The translations under genes and the position numbers were made by a program. A DNA stretch of 64,000 nucleotides from NCBI GenBank assembly GCA_000149265.1, contig CH003075.1:903141-967140 (forward strand), written 5' to 3'. This DNA is from Ciona savignyi. Taxonomy: Eukaryota > Chordata > Ascidiacea > Phlebobranchia > Cionidae. The notes beneath the pieces are model-generated. The model was given only the letters and a program-made list of their open reading frames with translations, did not search any database and was not told the DNA's origin. Shown here piece by piece: positions 1 to 11,684 of this stretch (the stretch's first letter is position 1; every line of letters begins with the position of its first letter).

Positions 1-2931
1 GACACATATTCATTTTACTGCGTTTATTATTTTCTTAATGTCACCTCATTATTGGTATAAACGTGGTTATCTAATTAGGTTAAAACTTACAGATATTTTA
101 ACTGTCATGCTCTTATTTTGCAACGACATTTAATTTTGAAAAAAAATTCTATCATCATAAAAAATCATAAAAAATGTGGAAAAGAGGCCACTTTTGGGGC
201 ATTTTGGGCTTGATCGGCGATAATTACAGATAATACAGGAATATTTACTATAAGTTTTTAGGAAATTAATAGATGTAGGCCTACAGCACGTATCACAAAA
301 AAAAGAAAATAGAATTTCATATTACCCCGGGAAATCCCCTAAACTAGAATATGCCTATTCATTCAAAAATACAATCTTATTAAGCGTATAAAATAAAGTA
401 GAAACACAAAACTATAAATATATACAATATGTAAATACAAACGAAAAAGATACGTTTAGGAGGCGTTCAACTAATTATTTTCCCTATCTCTCCAATGCAA
501 ACTGACCTCACAAAAACGACTGTCACTCAAAATCCTGACATAGGAAGTCTTATATTTTTTTACAATTTAAAATTGAAGCTTGGATCTGCAACCTAAACTC
601 AAAACCCTACAAAATTTGGTTTAAAAATTTTGAGCCCATACCCCTTCGTACATCGGCAACTTTTTTCCAACAAAACAGCTAGCAGATGCACATTCAACAC
701 CTTTATTTTACATAGCACTGCTCCACGATTACAAATCTTCACAGCTAAACGAAAACACCGGCGCGCAGCCTAGCACATGCTGCTTTCAACCAAACAAACA
801 TTGGGGAATCACCACCATTGTTACTCAGCGAAACACTCGTTTAAAAACACTGACTCATGGGGTACCACTCGTCACATCCTGCCGTTCATAGAGGTCTTTA
901 TTGGTTATACGCCATCTATACGTATGGCTCAAATCTCTTTTTTGTGATCAGTCACATTTACGCTTTATATAATAAGGAGGAAAATGTCCAATCGTGTTAA
1001 ATCTTCTAAAAAAGTTAAATCTGGTAAATTTTGTCAGGGAAATTCCCGATAGCCCCAAGAATATAAACACGGCACCCGTTTTGCTAATGTCCGGCGCCGG
1101 TTATTCTATAATAACCGATATTTCGGAACTGGTGAGGATTATTTATTTGTAGGAAAACATCGAGCAGGTGAATAAAATAAACTAAGAAAGTGACTAAAGG
1201 ACACGACATACCGAAAGTTACCACGGGAAATATGTTAAAATAGAAAATTCATAACTTACTATAATACAATATTAGCAGTTAGCACGTATATAAATCAGGT
1301 AAACACTTAAAACAAAAACTAATCGATAGTGGATTACAATGCAAACAAATAAAATTCAAATACCCAAGCTCACCATGACCATTTCAGGGATCACTTAACC
1401 GCACTCAAACCATTGATTATTTTGCTTTAATTCCCTATAATAACATGAATAAAATGAACTAATGAGTTAGGCTTGTTAGAAGTGTATTAGGTTTATTTAG
1501 TACATATAGCTATTAAGTTTGGATTGGTAATTTGGCAACCCTGCTTGCACAAACAATTGTTCATCAATGGTCAGCGCTATAACGTTTCATATACAGCATT
1601 CATTTAATATCTAGCGACAGTATCATCTGAGATCAAACACTCCGTCCGGAAAAAAATTCATCAACTGATATTCAGTTTCACCGCCGCTTTTTGCTATGAA
1701 ACAACATTTTTCCCTCATAACAACCCCTTTTCGATGGAAATGGTCGCCATTATAAATCACGTGCTTTCTTGCATTTAATACAAGCTCACCCTTTATACCT
1801 TTTTTAACTTGTGGGAATTCCACACGTTTATAATTGTATTTTTTTCATGAGAAAAAGTGGACGACGTCACGTCATGGCCGGTTAGCTTTCAAGCATCTTT
1901 AATATGAAAAAAATTTTCTGTGAAAGTTAATAAAGTTCCCTCTTGGTTCTATGTATTCTTTGTACACTTTTTCACCGTTCTAATTTTCATAATTTTGATT
2001 TAAATTAGTTTGCTCTCGCACCATATATGGTTTTGTCTAATGTAAGGTTTAACGTCACTTTTTCTGTCATCCGCTCCCTCTTTTACATAACTGTGCTATT
2101 ATTCTTTAATGTAATGAAAAAGCAAAAAAAAACATGTCACTATAAAAGCTAAAACTAAAATGATTATTTCTTTAGTTATAGATGGTGAAACAAAACCGAT
2201 TTGTGCTATCCATAATTTTTGGACTCCTTTGCCTATATATAACTTTAACCACAGGAGCATTTTAAATTAAAAAACAACATTTGACCATTAAAGGGGAACC
2301 TTACTGTCTTTATACGGGAGACGATATTTAAGTCTTATCACCAATGTTAGTTTTGTTGTATACAAGGGACACACTTGTGAATGTACCAGTTATAAATGTC
2401 TCAGTTACGAGCCGCCTACGCCGGTTTTGGCCTCTCCAGTTATTAGTGGCAAGGCCATGGTTTTAAATGTTCCATGTGGACTAGATTTTGTCTGCCTTTG
2501 TACTAATTAAAAGCGACTTATTTGTAAGAGTCCAACTAAATGTCCTTGCAATTTAGATTACAATTGGACATGGATAAATACATTTGTTTTGCACCTAAAC
2601 GCATTTGCTTTGCATGCGTGATTCTGATGAACACACTTGCTCCATACAATTTCAATTCGGTAAAACTTGTTTCATCTGTCAACTTGTACTTTCATTAGTA
2701 TTATTTTCTATCAAGAGTGACAGCTTTGTTGATTAGACCGCTTCGAAACGCCCAATTTATGTACGTTCCAGCCTCCTTTGTTTGGTATGTAGAAACAATG
2801 GCTCATAAACAAAGAGAGTTTAGCCGATACAAAATCGGACATTCGACACCTCCTAATATTCCAGCAAGGATTTTTATTAAGTAGAGTCATATGTAATGTT
2901 TGATGAAAGACTTGAATAATCAGTGAAAGAA
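1..2931. other. Left flank without a convincing gene
   Basis: AT-rich sequence with no exon chain that I can support. A short element-like match lies near 1,505-1,560: it shares the tattaagtttgg...ggtaa core and a tgcttgcacaaac stretch with the repeats found at the array junctions. A minus-strand open stretch at 1,623-1,823 is listed separately. Confidence 0.5.
1623..1823 (-). other. Short open reading frame, possible exon or zinc-finger remnant
   Basis: A 66-codon open stretch ends in TGA-type stop sequence at its left. It has a protein-like composition: a lysine-rich start, then the motif VIYNGDHFHRKG, then REKCCF. The spacing of aromatic, His and Cys residues loosely recalls FLYWCH-type zinc fingers, but the canonical Cys2His2 spacing is not visible. 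The first codon is GTG, not ATG, and the frame runs a little further upstream before a stop, so an exon reading is more natural than a whole gene. No partner exon was found. It may equally be chance. Confidence 0.15.
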
Positions 2932-5686
2932 ATGAACCCTGAAAAAGTTCCTGACATCGATGGAAAACCAGGAGATACTATTCTAGTTTCACTTGTAAAA
3001 TTGTCGATATTGGCGGCGTTTCATTTCATAAGTTGGGCGTCGTGTGTTGTTCTAGGTACAACTGCGATTTGGGTTCGACTCCAGAATAGTTTACAAACAA
3101 CATTTTTCGGTAGTGCAGGCGTTTCGGTTTGGAGTTCAACTGCGGTAAGAACAATCATAACGTTTAATAACCTATATATTGACATACATTTAGTATATTT
3201 ACGATTCAGAGTTATTTAACCAAAAAATTAACAGTAAAGTACAAAATCCGATTACAGCAAAATCTTTATCGTGATTTTTAGTTCATGGCTGCTGGAATTA
3301 TTTGCGTCGTCGCTGGAAAGACTCCGAAAATTCAGAGCATCTCGTGGCTTATAGTTCTGTCAACAGTAAGCGCCCTGTTTGCACTTGGGCTGTTATCTTA
3401 TTCTGCGTTGGCTATTGCATCAGAGGTGGCAATAGAGACGAGGCATCAACAGGTGAGTCGTGAATGTTATGTGGAATGTTTGGAGTTGGTTGTGTGTAAA
3501 TAGTTGTCTGGTTTAAGCTATATATAATTCAGTTCTTTATTTATATATAATGGCGTAAATTTGAATGACATTTTTTTCAACATTATTGTTAAGAACAGAT
3601 AATGGCGACTCATGGTTCTGTTTCAGACGATTATCGCTGCGGTTACGACTTTCATGGCGTTTTTAGAATTTGTAACATCCGTCGCTTCAATCGTGGTTGC
3701 TTACCATGCTATTGGTGGGAAATTGTCGTTTAGTTCCAAGGTGATGATTTTTTGTTTTATTTTTCGTTACATTTATTTTGCATGATTAGTCTGATGATAT
3801 TTCTTTCAGGTTGGTCCAAAACGTCAAGCCGCAAACGGTCAACGTTTAACTCACCCAGATGGTTATGGAGAGTCCGAAGTCGGTCACGTGACTGTAATGG
3901 CATTGCCGCCACGCGAAGCCGCAGAGCTTTTTCTTGCGATGTATAGGTAGGGTGTGTATATGTCATGACTTACATGTTTGTTTCCTGTTACAAACAAGAT
4001 ACGGTCTCGTGGCCGAGCGGTTAACGCGACCGATACACATACCGACTTACATAAAACAAACGGGCTTAGCAAGAAGCCCAACCGGGTTTCGACACTAAGC
4101 CGAATAAAAGAAATAAAAAAAAACTGTTTCAAACAAGGTATAACTTTACATCGATAGGCCCTTTCTTGGAATGAACCTACCAGCAAGCATGCAGCCAGGC
4201 GGGGATTTGCTATATACGCCACATGAAAGTTATAACGATCGAAGACATGTATACTCAGGTATAAGCCCGGGTGTACACAATTTTTTTCTATAAAAGTAAA
4301 CAATTCACTTTATTCTAATATATCGTATATGATTGCGCTTACTGTACAATTTATGAGACGGGTGCAGACTTGAACCAGTATTTACTGGTATATAGGCTAT
4401 AAGCCTGTTCTAAATATATATAAATTTTTTGATAGACGAGAAAAGACGAAGACGAAAACACAAGCGGACAAAGGGAAGACAAGATTCACCAGATGCAGAA
4501 ATAATTCCAAACATTGGTGTGTTACTTGTTTTAAACAGATATGACAGTATTTTTTTTTTGTTTATGTGTTATGAAAGGTTTATCGTCCGGTCCGTTGGCG
4601 CGTTCGAAGGGCGTCAGAATGTTAACCGTATAGGAGTGAATTTGAAAATGGACATGAGCATGTGGAGTTTGTCAATTGGCAAGACACATAACGGACTGTA
4701 AAGGAATCGATTGGAATAGTGGATTGTGCAAAAACTGCAATGTCCCCATCGTATTAAACACAAATGTCCCGTTTACCTCAGTGTTTGGCACAGGATAATC
4801 CGACGCATACCCCTGTTATATAATCCCGTGAAAATGATTGCTATTATATTGCTTACATTGTTTCAATCTTTGGATAAATAATAAATATGGCGGGCATGAC
4901 AAAAGGTAGTTTTTGACTCTCACCCTTACTACATAGCTTGGCGCTTCAAGGCGAAAAAAATATTAACATGCGTCACCTCGATCATGGTAAATTCCGACGA
5001 TCGTCTTTCCACCCGCAAATAGTATTTTTATGCAGCACATAATTTTTGCTTTTATCTAGGTTTTGTACCAAATGAAAGTGGTTCAAACAACGAAGATAAC
5101 GATAGTGCAGAAGAAATGCAACGTGTCCCGCATAAATTGAAGAAGAGACAAATAAATCTTCTTGAAGAAGAACCAGTGCAGTCAAACAAGTAACCCTCTA
5201 ACCTTACTATTGACTTATATAATGTTGTATATTATACAGGCTGAGCTTCAGCCGTTAAAATATACACTAATCTCTAATGGTATAACTGAAACCAGTCGCA
5301 GCCTAGTTGTTTGTGTCATAAGGCAAGGGACCATGCAATTATCTGTTTTCTGTATTCAGTAATTTAATGGGTTAAACTAAATTGTAAAGCAATATGTACA
5401 GGCAAAAAATATTCGGGGACTCGTACCCACCGTTAACCATTTCCGCGAAATTTCCAGAAACTCAACTTCATTTAACCTATACTGTTTCATCATATTAACG
5501 CAACACACTGAAATAAAGAAGATTTTCAATCGATATGAATCTTCTGGAGTTGTTAGCTAATATGTAATATTCGTAGTAAAACACTCAAGGACAAGTGTTT
5601 ATGTATCCCATTCGAATAATAACGATCTTCCTTTTTGCAGGGAAGAGTCCAATAGTGCCGGCAAAACACAGGAAAAGCATGCATAG
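2932..5686 (+). CDS. Four-pass membrane protein with charged C-terminal tail (MS4A/CD20-like topology)
   Basis: Proposed exons: 2932-3144, 3282-3452, 3627-3740, 3810-3946, about 4446-4516, 5060-5189 and 5641-5686. They sum to 882 nt (293 codons) with matching phases. Start is the ATG at 2932 (MNPEKVPD). Four hydrophobic segments are visible: about residues 22-48 (LVKLSILAAFHF), 68-85 (FMAAGIICVVAG), 92-115 (WLIVLSTVSALFALGLL) and 130-157 (AAVTTFMAF...IVVAYHAIGG). This spacing, with short N-terminal and long C-terminal cytoplasmic parts, resembles MS4A/CD20-type tetraspans, although no diagnostic motif confirms the family. The tail is first basic (RRRKHKR) and then acidic (SGSNNEDNDSAEE, LLEEEPVQ). 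The exon 4 to 5 joint is uncertain: exon 4 meets an in-frame TAG at 3948-3950 if it is not spliced at GTAGGG, and two AG acceptors fit the phase of exon 5 (4446 or 4452). The short form would end at 3950. Confidence 0.6.
4003..4105 (+). repeat. tRNA-like sequence (probable SINE head or degenerate tRNA)
   Basis: The stretch gtggccgagcggttaa near 4,010 matches the A-box and D-arm region of class II (Ser/Leu-type) tRNAs. About 65 bases later, gggtttcgacac resembles a damaged B box. No clean acceptor stem or anticodon arm can be folded by eye, so a functional tRNA is unlikely. It lies in the intron between proposed exons 4 and 5 of the membrane-protein gene. Confidence 0.4.
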
Positions 5687-6641
5687 CAGTTCATTGAAAC
5701 ATAGTGACCCTACTGTGCATCAATTTAATTCTTTGTTAATTATTATCGCCAACTTATTTTTCCCTCAACGTTTTTGTTGTTCTCTGTAAATATATACATT
5801 CCAAGTTATATTGTTTTGTATACGATGTTATATATGGTAGGATACTGATGTGTTGTCGCCTTGCTTAAAAAGAGGCGTGAAAGTTTAATCGTCAGATTAT
5901 CTCGTGCCGCCGTCAGGTTACCGCAGCTATTGAAGTGTTTTCTTTTTCGTATAGTTAGGACGGTTATTAGGTTTTAGAAAAACTCTTCAGTCCAGTATGT
6001 CCATGCGATAACGAGTGCATTACCCAAGGGCACAACTGTCCAACGAGTATATGGTTGGCCATCGATTTCACAATTCAGTAAAATGAGCATTTAATAATTT
6101 AAGTGCGCGTACTTAATTTACCAGCGCGCTGGTAACCTTTCACCTGGCCAAAAGTGTCACAATTCGTTTGTTTACGCCACCATGCGGCAAAATTGTCAAC
6201 GCGTTTACAAATTGAGTGCGCGTTCATAAATTGCCAGCGCGCACTTAACTTGCTGACAAAAAAATCGACCGTCGTTGGCCACCAGTGTCACAATTCAGTA
6301 AAATTAAAAGCTCGCAGATTTTACTGAATTCTGACACCAATGGCCAACCATAAACAAGCGGTTAATTCGATCCAAAAATCTTTCGATTGCCTGCCCATCT
6401 CCGTCAATCCTGCAGATTAAGCTAAGCGTTCGGGTGAGTAATGTTTTTTTAGTTGGGATTGCCAGGTTACGTTGGACAGGGTTATTATTTTGTTATTCAT
6501 TTTCCCCACTAGATTGTATGGGCATTCTTCCCTTAGGGAATACCCCGCTTTATCACGTGTGATATTGTTTACAGGTATCATTTAGAATGCACAGTTCATG
6601 AGATTGAAAATACCTTCCTGGAAATATTTTAGAGTTCTGAA
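5687..6641. other. Intergenic spacer
   Basis: Spacer between the membrane-protein gene and PUS10, transcribed in the same direction. It contains the fold-back element at about 6,048-6,354. The rest is AT-rich with nothing recognised. The PUS10 promoter presumably lies within 6,360-6,640, but no defined element is seen. Confidence 0.5.
6048..6354. mobile_element. Fold-back MITE with about 33-bp terminal inverted repeats
   Basis: The left end reads tatggttggccatcgattt and then cacaattcagtaaaat. The right end, reverse-complemented, begins tatggttggccattggtg and then cagaattcagtaaaat. The two ends pair over about 33 bases with a few mismatches. The interior contains further related pieces (gtgtcacaatt, ccagcgcgc repeated in both senses), giving a strong fold-back structure of about 305 bp. 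There is no coding capacity, as expected for a non-autonomous DNA element. A TA target duplication is possible but not proven. Confidence 0.7.
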
Positions 6642-9600
6642 ATGACTACAGAAAATGCCAATATCAGTTTGTTTCTCGAAAAATACTGTCCCAGGTGCGT
6701 TGTGAGACTTTTGCGCTGCGACTGGAAAATTCTGGTGAAAAACGAACAAGAAATTGTCAGCTATCTTGAAGAAAATTTCAAGATAGATTTACAAATCTAT
6801 CTTTCCACACATGTCGAGGGCGCTAATGGAAATTCAAAAACGATTTCTAGCTGTTGCCAGGCATGTGTTGGTATTTTGAGGTCAAGCTTTATACAGAACT
6901 CTGCAAATGTGGTGTCCAATCAAGTTGATAATAATTCGTACAAGTTCGATTCCTACCAGTTGCTCTATTTCTTACCAGTCCAACTAATTGCATTTGACAA
7001 GAACAGCAAAAAAGAATTCGAAAATTTTGCTGCTAAAGACAAGGATACACATGATGTTAAAGAATTATTTAAAGTAAGTTTTTCTATGTAGCACATATGA
7101 AGACTGTGGGTTGAAAAAAGTGTATTATTCTGTACAATTCATAACACCCTACTGGAAAGTTCGTATGATGCGCCGAATATATCTGGCGTGGCGCATGGAC
7201 TACTTTTTTGAGCATCGTGCAGAAAAATCCAAAAATCATGCTGACGTGGCATGATTACACTTTCTTTCATTTACGTCAGTATTTTTGATACTTTTAGCTT
7301 TATATTTTAAAGTTTTAATTGAAAATGTTGCATGTTTGCTTTTGGTGTCGCAAATTAGTATTGCTGGCGTGGGGCAAAATTTAGGTTAAAAAATGTTGGC
7401 GCAAAAATCTGGCGCACAGAAAACAAACTTTCCAATAGGGTCCTAACATATGACTGTATTTTATTATATATTTGCACAGGTACTATTGGAGCCTCTTGTC
7501 ACAGAACAGTTAAAGTGTCACCGAGACACAAATGCTTTTATGGAAATATCCATTCACATCAAACATGAAACAAGTGAGGTCAACATGCTGCCAAATCTAC
7601 GACAAAAAATTCCAGAAAAATCTCTTAAACAAGGAAGAAAATATAGAAAGTGCGAAGTAGAATTATGGTTGGATAGATTTTTATTTTTATCTCCGTAGAT
7701 CGGGTTGTAGAAATATTTCTTCATATTATTCAGAGGCATTAAAATATATGCTACATGCCTACAGTCTGGTTGGCGAAGCTAATTTAGTGTATTCTTTTTT
7801 AAATATATTTTCACTGGACCTAAATTGGATCTTTTGAACAAGGGTACTTAGTTTGACATAAAACGTCAAAATCATACATTTATATTGTCAGATGATTAGT
7901 AGCTGCAACTTCTGCAAACAGAAGCTCAACTGCTTTAAACAGGAAATTAAGTAGAAAAATTAAGCCTGAGAAAAAAATGTGCAAAAATAAGCAGACAACT
8001 GTTTATATAGAGGTCCTCATGATAGGAGATGGGATAAGTGTGTGACATCACACCTGAAACATCTCTTTCAGATAATTATTAAGATTTTTGCTTAGACTAT
8101 CTTACAACTCCATACATTATGCTCCGAAGTAATAAGAAAATATTATTGTGCAGAAATTTCCATGCAAAAGTGGTAAAAACTGACAACCTACCAATCACCA
8201 TAGCCCAAGTGAATGCTGCTTTATCTAATATGACAGCTGAGGAAATTTCAAAATTATGTGAAAATTATCAAAATCCTTGCCATGTCAGCCATGTAGATCT
8301 ATATCACACCCCGGTATATGTAGCAGGAAGGTAACTATGATGTTGGCTTATGACTTATATTCGTTTTATCAGATTATATAAATATATTTATTTGTTTTGG
8401 AAAATAATGAGTTTACAGTAGTCTTTTAGAAATCAACTATTAAAGCATCTACTGTGGTTTTATGGAAGTTTGATTTTGTTAAAATATACATTTTCCTTAT
8501 GCAGATATAACAAGTACAGTCGTGCTTTACCCCAAACCCCATGGATTTTAGATGGTCAACGAAAACTGGAAAGTTCAGTACAGGTAGGGTATGTTTAATT
8601 CTGTATATTATTTAATAGACCTTGGATGATTGAATAGATTATTCATACAATCATATTTAACCATGGGAGTTCGAATATGCGCATTGTGTTTGTAACCTAA
8701 GTTTTCGTCTAAATGGTGCATAAACACTGGAAGTGGCATAAATACGTTATGAATTTACATTTTTTGTGAAGCAATTAAACTTTGACTGCCAAGTGGTAGG
8801 TTTAATATCGCAATCATCCACAGTGAATGGAAGCCTTGAAACTGTATGACTTGGTTTAATCAATAACTTTCAAGCCTTTTTAACCCTGAGGATAAAACAG
8901 ATTAAATAATGGACTACTAAATTAGTTTAATTTGTACAAAAAAACAGTCAAGATGTGATATTCATTTTTCATTAGGAACTGATTTCCGACCTAGTAAACC
9001 TGAAATTCCAATCGGACCGAAGCAATTTCTCCTCATCTGGAAGAGAAGATGTAGATGTGAGAATGCTTGGGAATGGAAGACCGTTCATTTTGGAGCTAAT
9101 TAATCCCCGCATCTCAAAATGCAGTAGGGAAGACATGAAAGAACTGCAGAAGATGATTAATTCCAGTACTCAGGATGTTAAAGTAAGGGATCTTCAGGTA
9201 AGATATTAGATTTTTTTAGTTATATTTTAACAAATTTTATCAATTTTCTATCATTTTTCATTTATTTATGTTTTCTATTTTGATAAATTATTTTCATTTA
9301 TTTACACTTTTATATAAACAATGAAATCTTTTTTATAAACAATGAATAAATAGTATTTGTTATACTGTTTACTTTAAAATTTTAACTACAATCAAACTAT
9401 ATTGTTCATATCAATTTCACGGAAACAACATCATTCCGTTCGAGTTGCATCATTTTCCGACCACTGTTTTTAATTCTGTCACCGCCCATTTAGAATAGTG
9501 ATATATGGATGTTAAACATTATTAATGCTTCTTAGATTGTATCAAAAAATGATTGCAAAACCCTAAAGGAAGGCGAGGAAGAGAAAACTAAGTCGTATTC

Positions 9601-9964
9601 TGCTTTATGTTGCTTTCTTCAGTCACCCACAACTGAAAATATTGAACAACTAGCTTTACTTGAACAAAAAGTGGATCAAGTCATCCACCAAAATACTCCA
9701 ATCCGAGTTTTGCATCGAAGACCACTCGCTTCAAGACCGAGATGTATCCACCGGATGTCAGCACACACACATAGTGAGGGTGATAACAGGTTATTTACTT
9801 TACACCTGTGCACACAGGCGGGGACTTATGTGAAAGAGTTTGTGCATGGAGATTTTGGTCGCACTAAACCCAGTCTACGCGATTTTGTTGGGGCAGAAGT
9901 AGATATTTTAAGTCTTGATGTTGAATCAGTTGATGTTAAATGGCCACCAGCAATTACAGACTAA
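6642..9964 (+). CDS. PUS10: tRNA pseudouridine synthase Pus10
   Basis: Six exons (6642-7073, 7480-7649, 8154-8330, 8505-8583, 8976-9197, 9536-9964) add up to 1,509 nt, 502 codons plus TAA, with consistent phases. Human PUS10 is about 529 residues. The enzyme makes pseudouridine 54/55 in tRNA and acts in nucleus and cytoplasm. The N-terminal part has two CxxC pairs (CPRC at 16-19, CQAC at 72-75), as expected for the zinc-binding module next to the THUMP-like domain. The catalytic domain has the very conserved VAGRYNKYSR and LPQTPW motifs, and GREDVDVR with the catalytic aspartate near residue 311. The C-terminal part has LRVLHRRPLA-type and TQAGTYVKEFVHGDFGRTKP motifs. A canonical AATAAA follows at 10,042. 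The start is the ATG opening a 144-codon phase-0 first exon. No lesion is seen. Confidence 0.95.
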
Positions 9965-9999
9965 ATTTTAATTCTACCATTCATATTTGAACCATTTTG

Positions 10000-10190
10000 G
10001 GTAGGTTGGTAAAATAATTATCTGATGTTATACATGTCACCAATAAATACGTGTATCCAATTTTTACTCTTTATTTACAATGTTCACATCGAATATTGAA
10101 ATTATTAGGACAACAACATTTGCATTCAAAATTGACCGACCAGTAAAGACATTTTTTTAAACCACTTTATGCAAGACATTTTTTTGGATA
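10000..10190. repeat. Diverged copy of the GBE-unit 3' flank
   Basis: Starting near gggtaggttggtaaaat and continuing through aataaatac..tccaat..tactctttatttacaa..., this stretch lines up in order with the sequence just downstream of each GBE-like gene (for example 24,534-24,700). Shared landmarks are aataaatac, tccaatat/tt, ctttatttacaat, attattaggaca and aaaccactttat/aaagcactttaa. Divergence is much higher than among the six units. It overlaps the PUS10 polyadenylation region. Confidence 0.5.
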
Positions 10191-10251
10191 AAGAACAGTG
10201 GGTTATAACGATGTAAGAGCATTGTTCAAGGGAACAGCTTACTTACTGACG

Positions 10252-10465
10252 ACTATATAGTGTCAACGACCTAATATCCGCCACTATTTTTTTAAAGCCC
10301 CTGTTGAGTGTACGTTATATTTGTCTGCATGCATCGGGTTCCCTGGCTACCTCATAACCTTTGCTTATCTTAAAAAAGTATAAAACGTTTGTTTCGGCAA
10401 GCAGAAACCAATAGTGTCCCGAGTTACCAATCCAAACTTCATATCCATAATTTCCGAATAGACTT
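10252..10465 (-). repeat. Junction-type interspersed repeat, inverted orientation
   Basis: Reverse-complemented, this reads with the same landmarks as the five array junctions: aagtttggattggtaactcggga, then tgcttgccgaaacaaacgtt, an AT-rich stretch, agtggcgg, and gttgacactatatag at the end. It is the most complete copy outside the array and shows that the sequence at the array joints is an interspersed element, not unique DNA. Confidence 0.55.
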
Positions 10466-11684
10466 TTGACGTTGGTACATTAAAAAAACTACAATTGAAC
10501 AAAGAAAATTGAATAATTATATTTTTAATTGTTGCAGGCGTTTTGGGGATATTTTAATAAACGTATTTTTCATTGATATTTGTAGGGAGCCGTTGCAGGT
10601 CGCTGCCTATTTCGCTAGATTGTTCCTTGTAGGCACCCAGGTAAGCCAGTTACAACACCTGATGCGATCTGAGGGTTCCCTACGCGCTGTCTCGACTCTC
10701 AGAGGTGCGCTAATTAATGAGGTTTTCTGCGTAAACGACTCTTCGACTTCACTACTGTCTTCTGTGATTCGTCGATCAACTCCTCAATAGTTTTATAACA
10801 TCAATTGTATTGAGCAATTGAGGCGTTTAACTTAGTACCAATTACGAGTTAAATCGTTAGATGTTGCAACGATATAGATTTCAGGTAAAAATTCTTAGTA
10901 TCGACACATAAAAGATGTTGCTTCATGCTCTAGGAGCTCTCCGTTAGGAGCCTTCCATTGTCTGGAGCCAAAGTGAAAATCAACTTATATAGACAAGGTT
11001 ATTCGTCAACTGCGGTAATAATAGTTCAGTTATGACGCAATGTCAGCGCAGATGTCGTCTGCGGCCATCATAAATCTTATGTAAACATATGAGGTCGCTA
11101 CATACACTTCCCCCTCAGTGGTATGGTCATTTTAGTTAAATAGCCTAACCAACGAAAAATGGCCATACTTTGTAAAAGGTATTATGTGAGAGAACGTAGA
11201 AATAAACTGAAAAATTGTCGAACTCAAGAAATGGTGCGAAAAAAATAATAATATGATTATCACGTATTTGTGGTGATTTACACGTGGTTGGCTTTCTAGG
11301 TAAGTAATCTGCTGTTATTTCATCTTAATAAATACAATGATCCAATATCTACGCTTTATTTACAATTGTTGATATGGTACAATAAAATTATCAGCACAAT
11401 TATTATATAACGACTGAAACAGTTCTAGTGACTAAAAAACAGTTAACATTTTCTTAAAGCACCTAAAGCGAAGGCAATTTATTGGGGATTAAAATACCAT
11501 ACACGTTAAAACGTCACAAACCTTACACATTTTCAGTATAAGTCTATGGAATGCACATATAATAAACACAACTACTAAATACAGCACGGGTACATATACT
11601 AAGAATACAACATATATCTAAAGCTATAATATCTACAATCTAAATTATATAACTTTTCTTTTCACGGTTCATAATGATGATGTT

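Larger units (their letters stand above)
9965..11261. other. Spacer between PUS10 and the array
   Basis: Holds the PUS10 3' UTR and AATAAA (10,042), a diverged copy of the array's GBE 3' flank (about 10,000-10,190), and an inverted copy of the junction repeat (about 10,252-10,465). A 93-codon open stretch at 10,509-10,790 has no recognisable features and is not called. The rest (10,470-11,260) shows nothing I recognise. Confidence 0.5.

Noticed and set aside
10509-10790. 93-codon open stretch left of the array
   Set aside because: No domain, no start context or splice partner, and it lies beside repeat relics.
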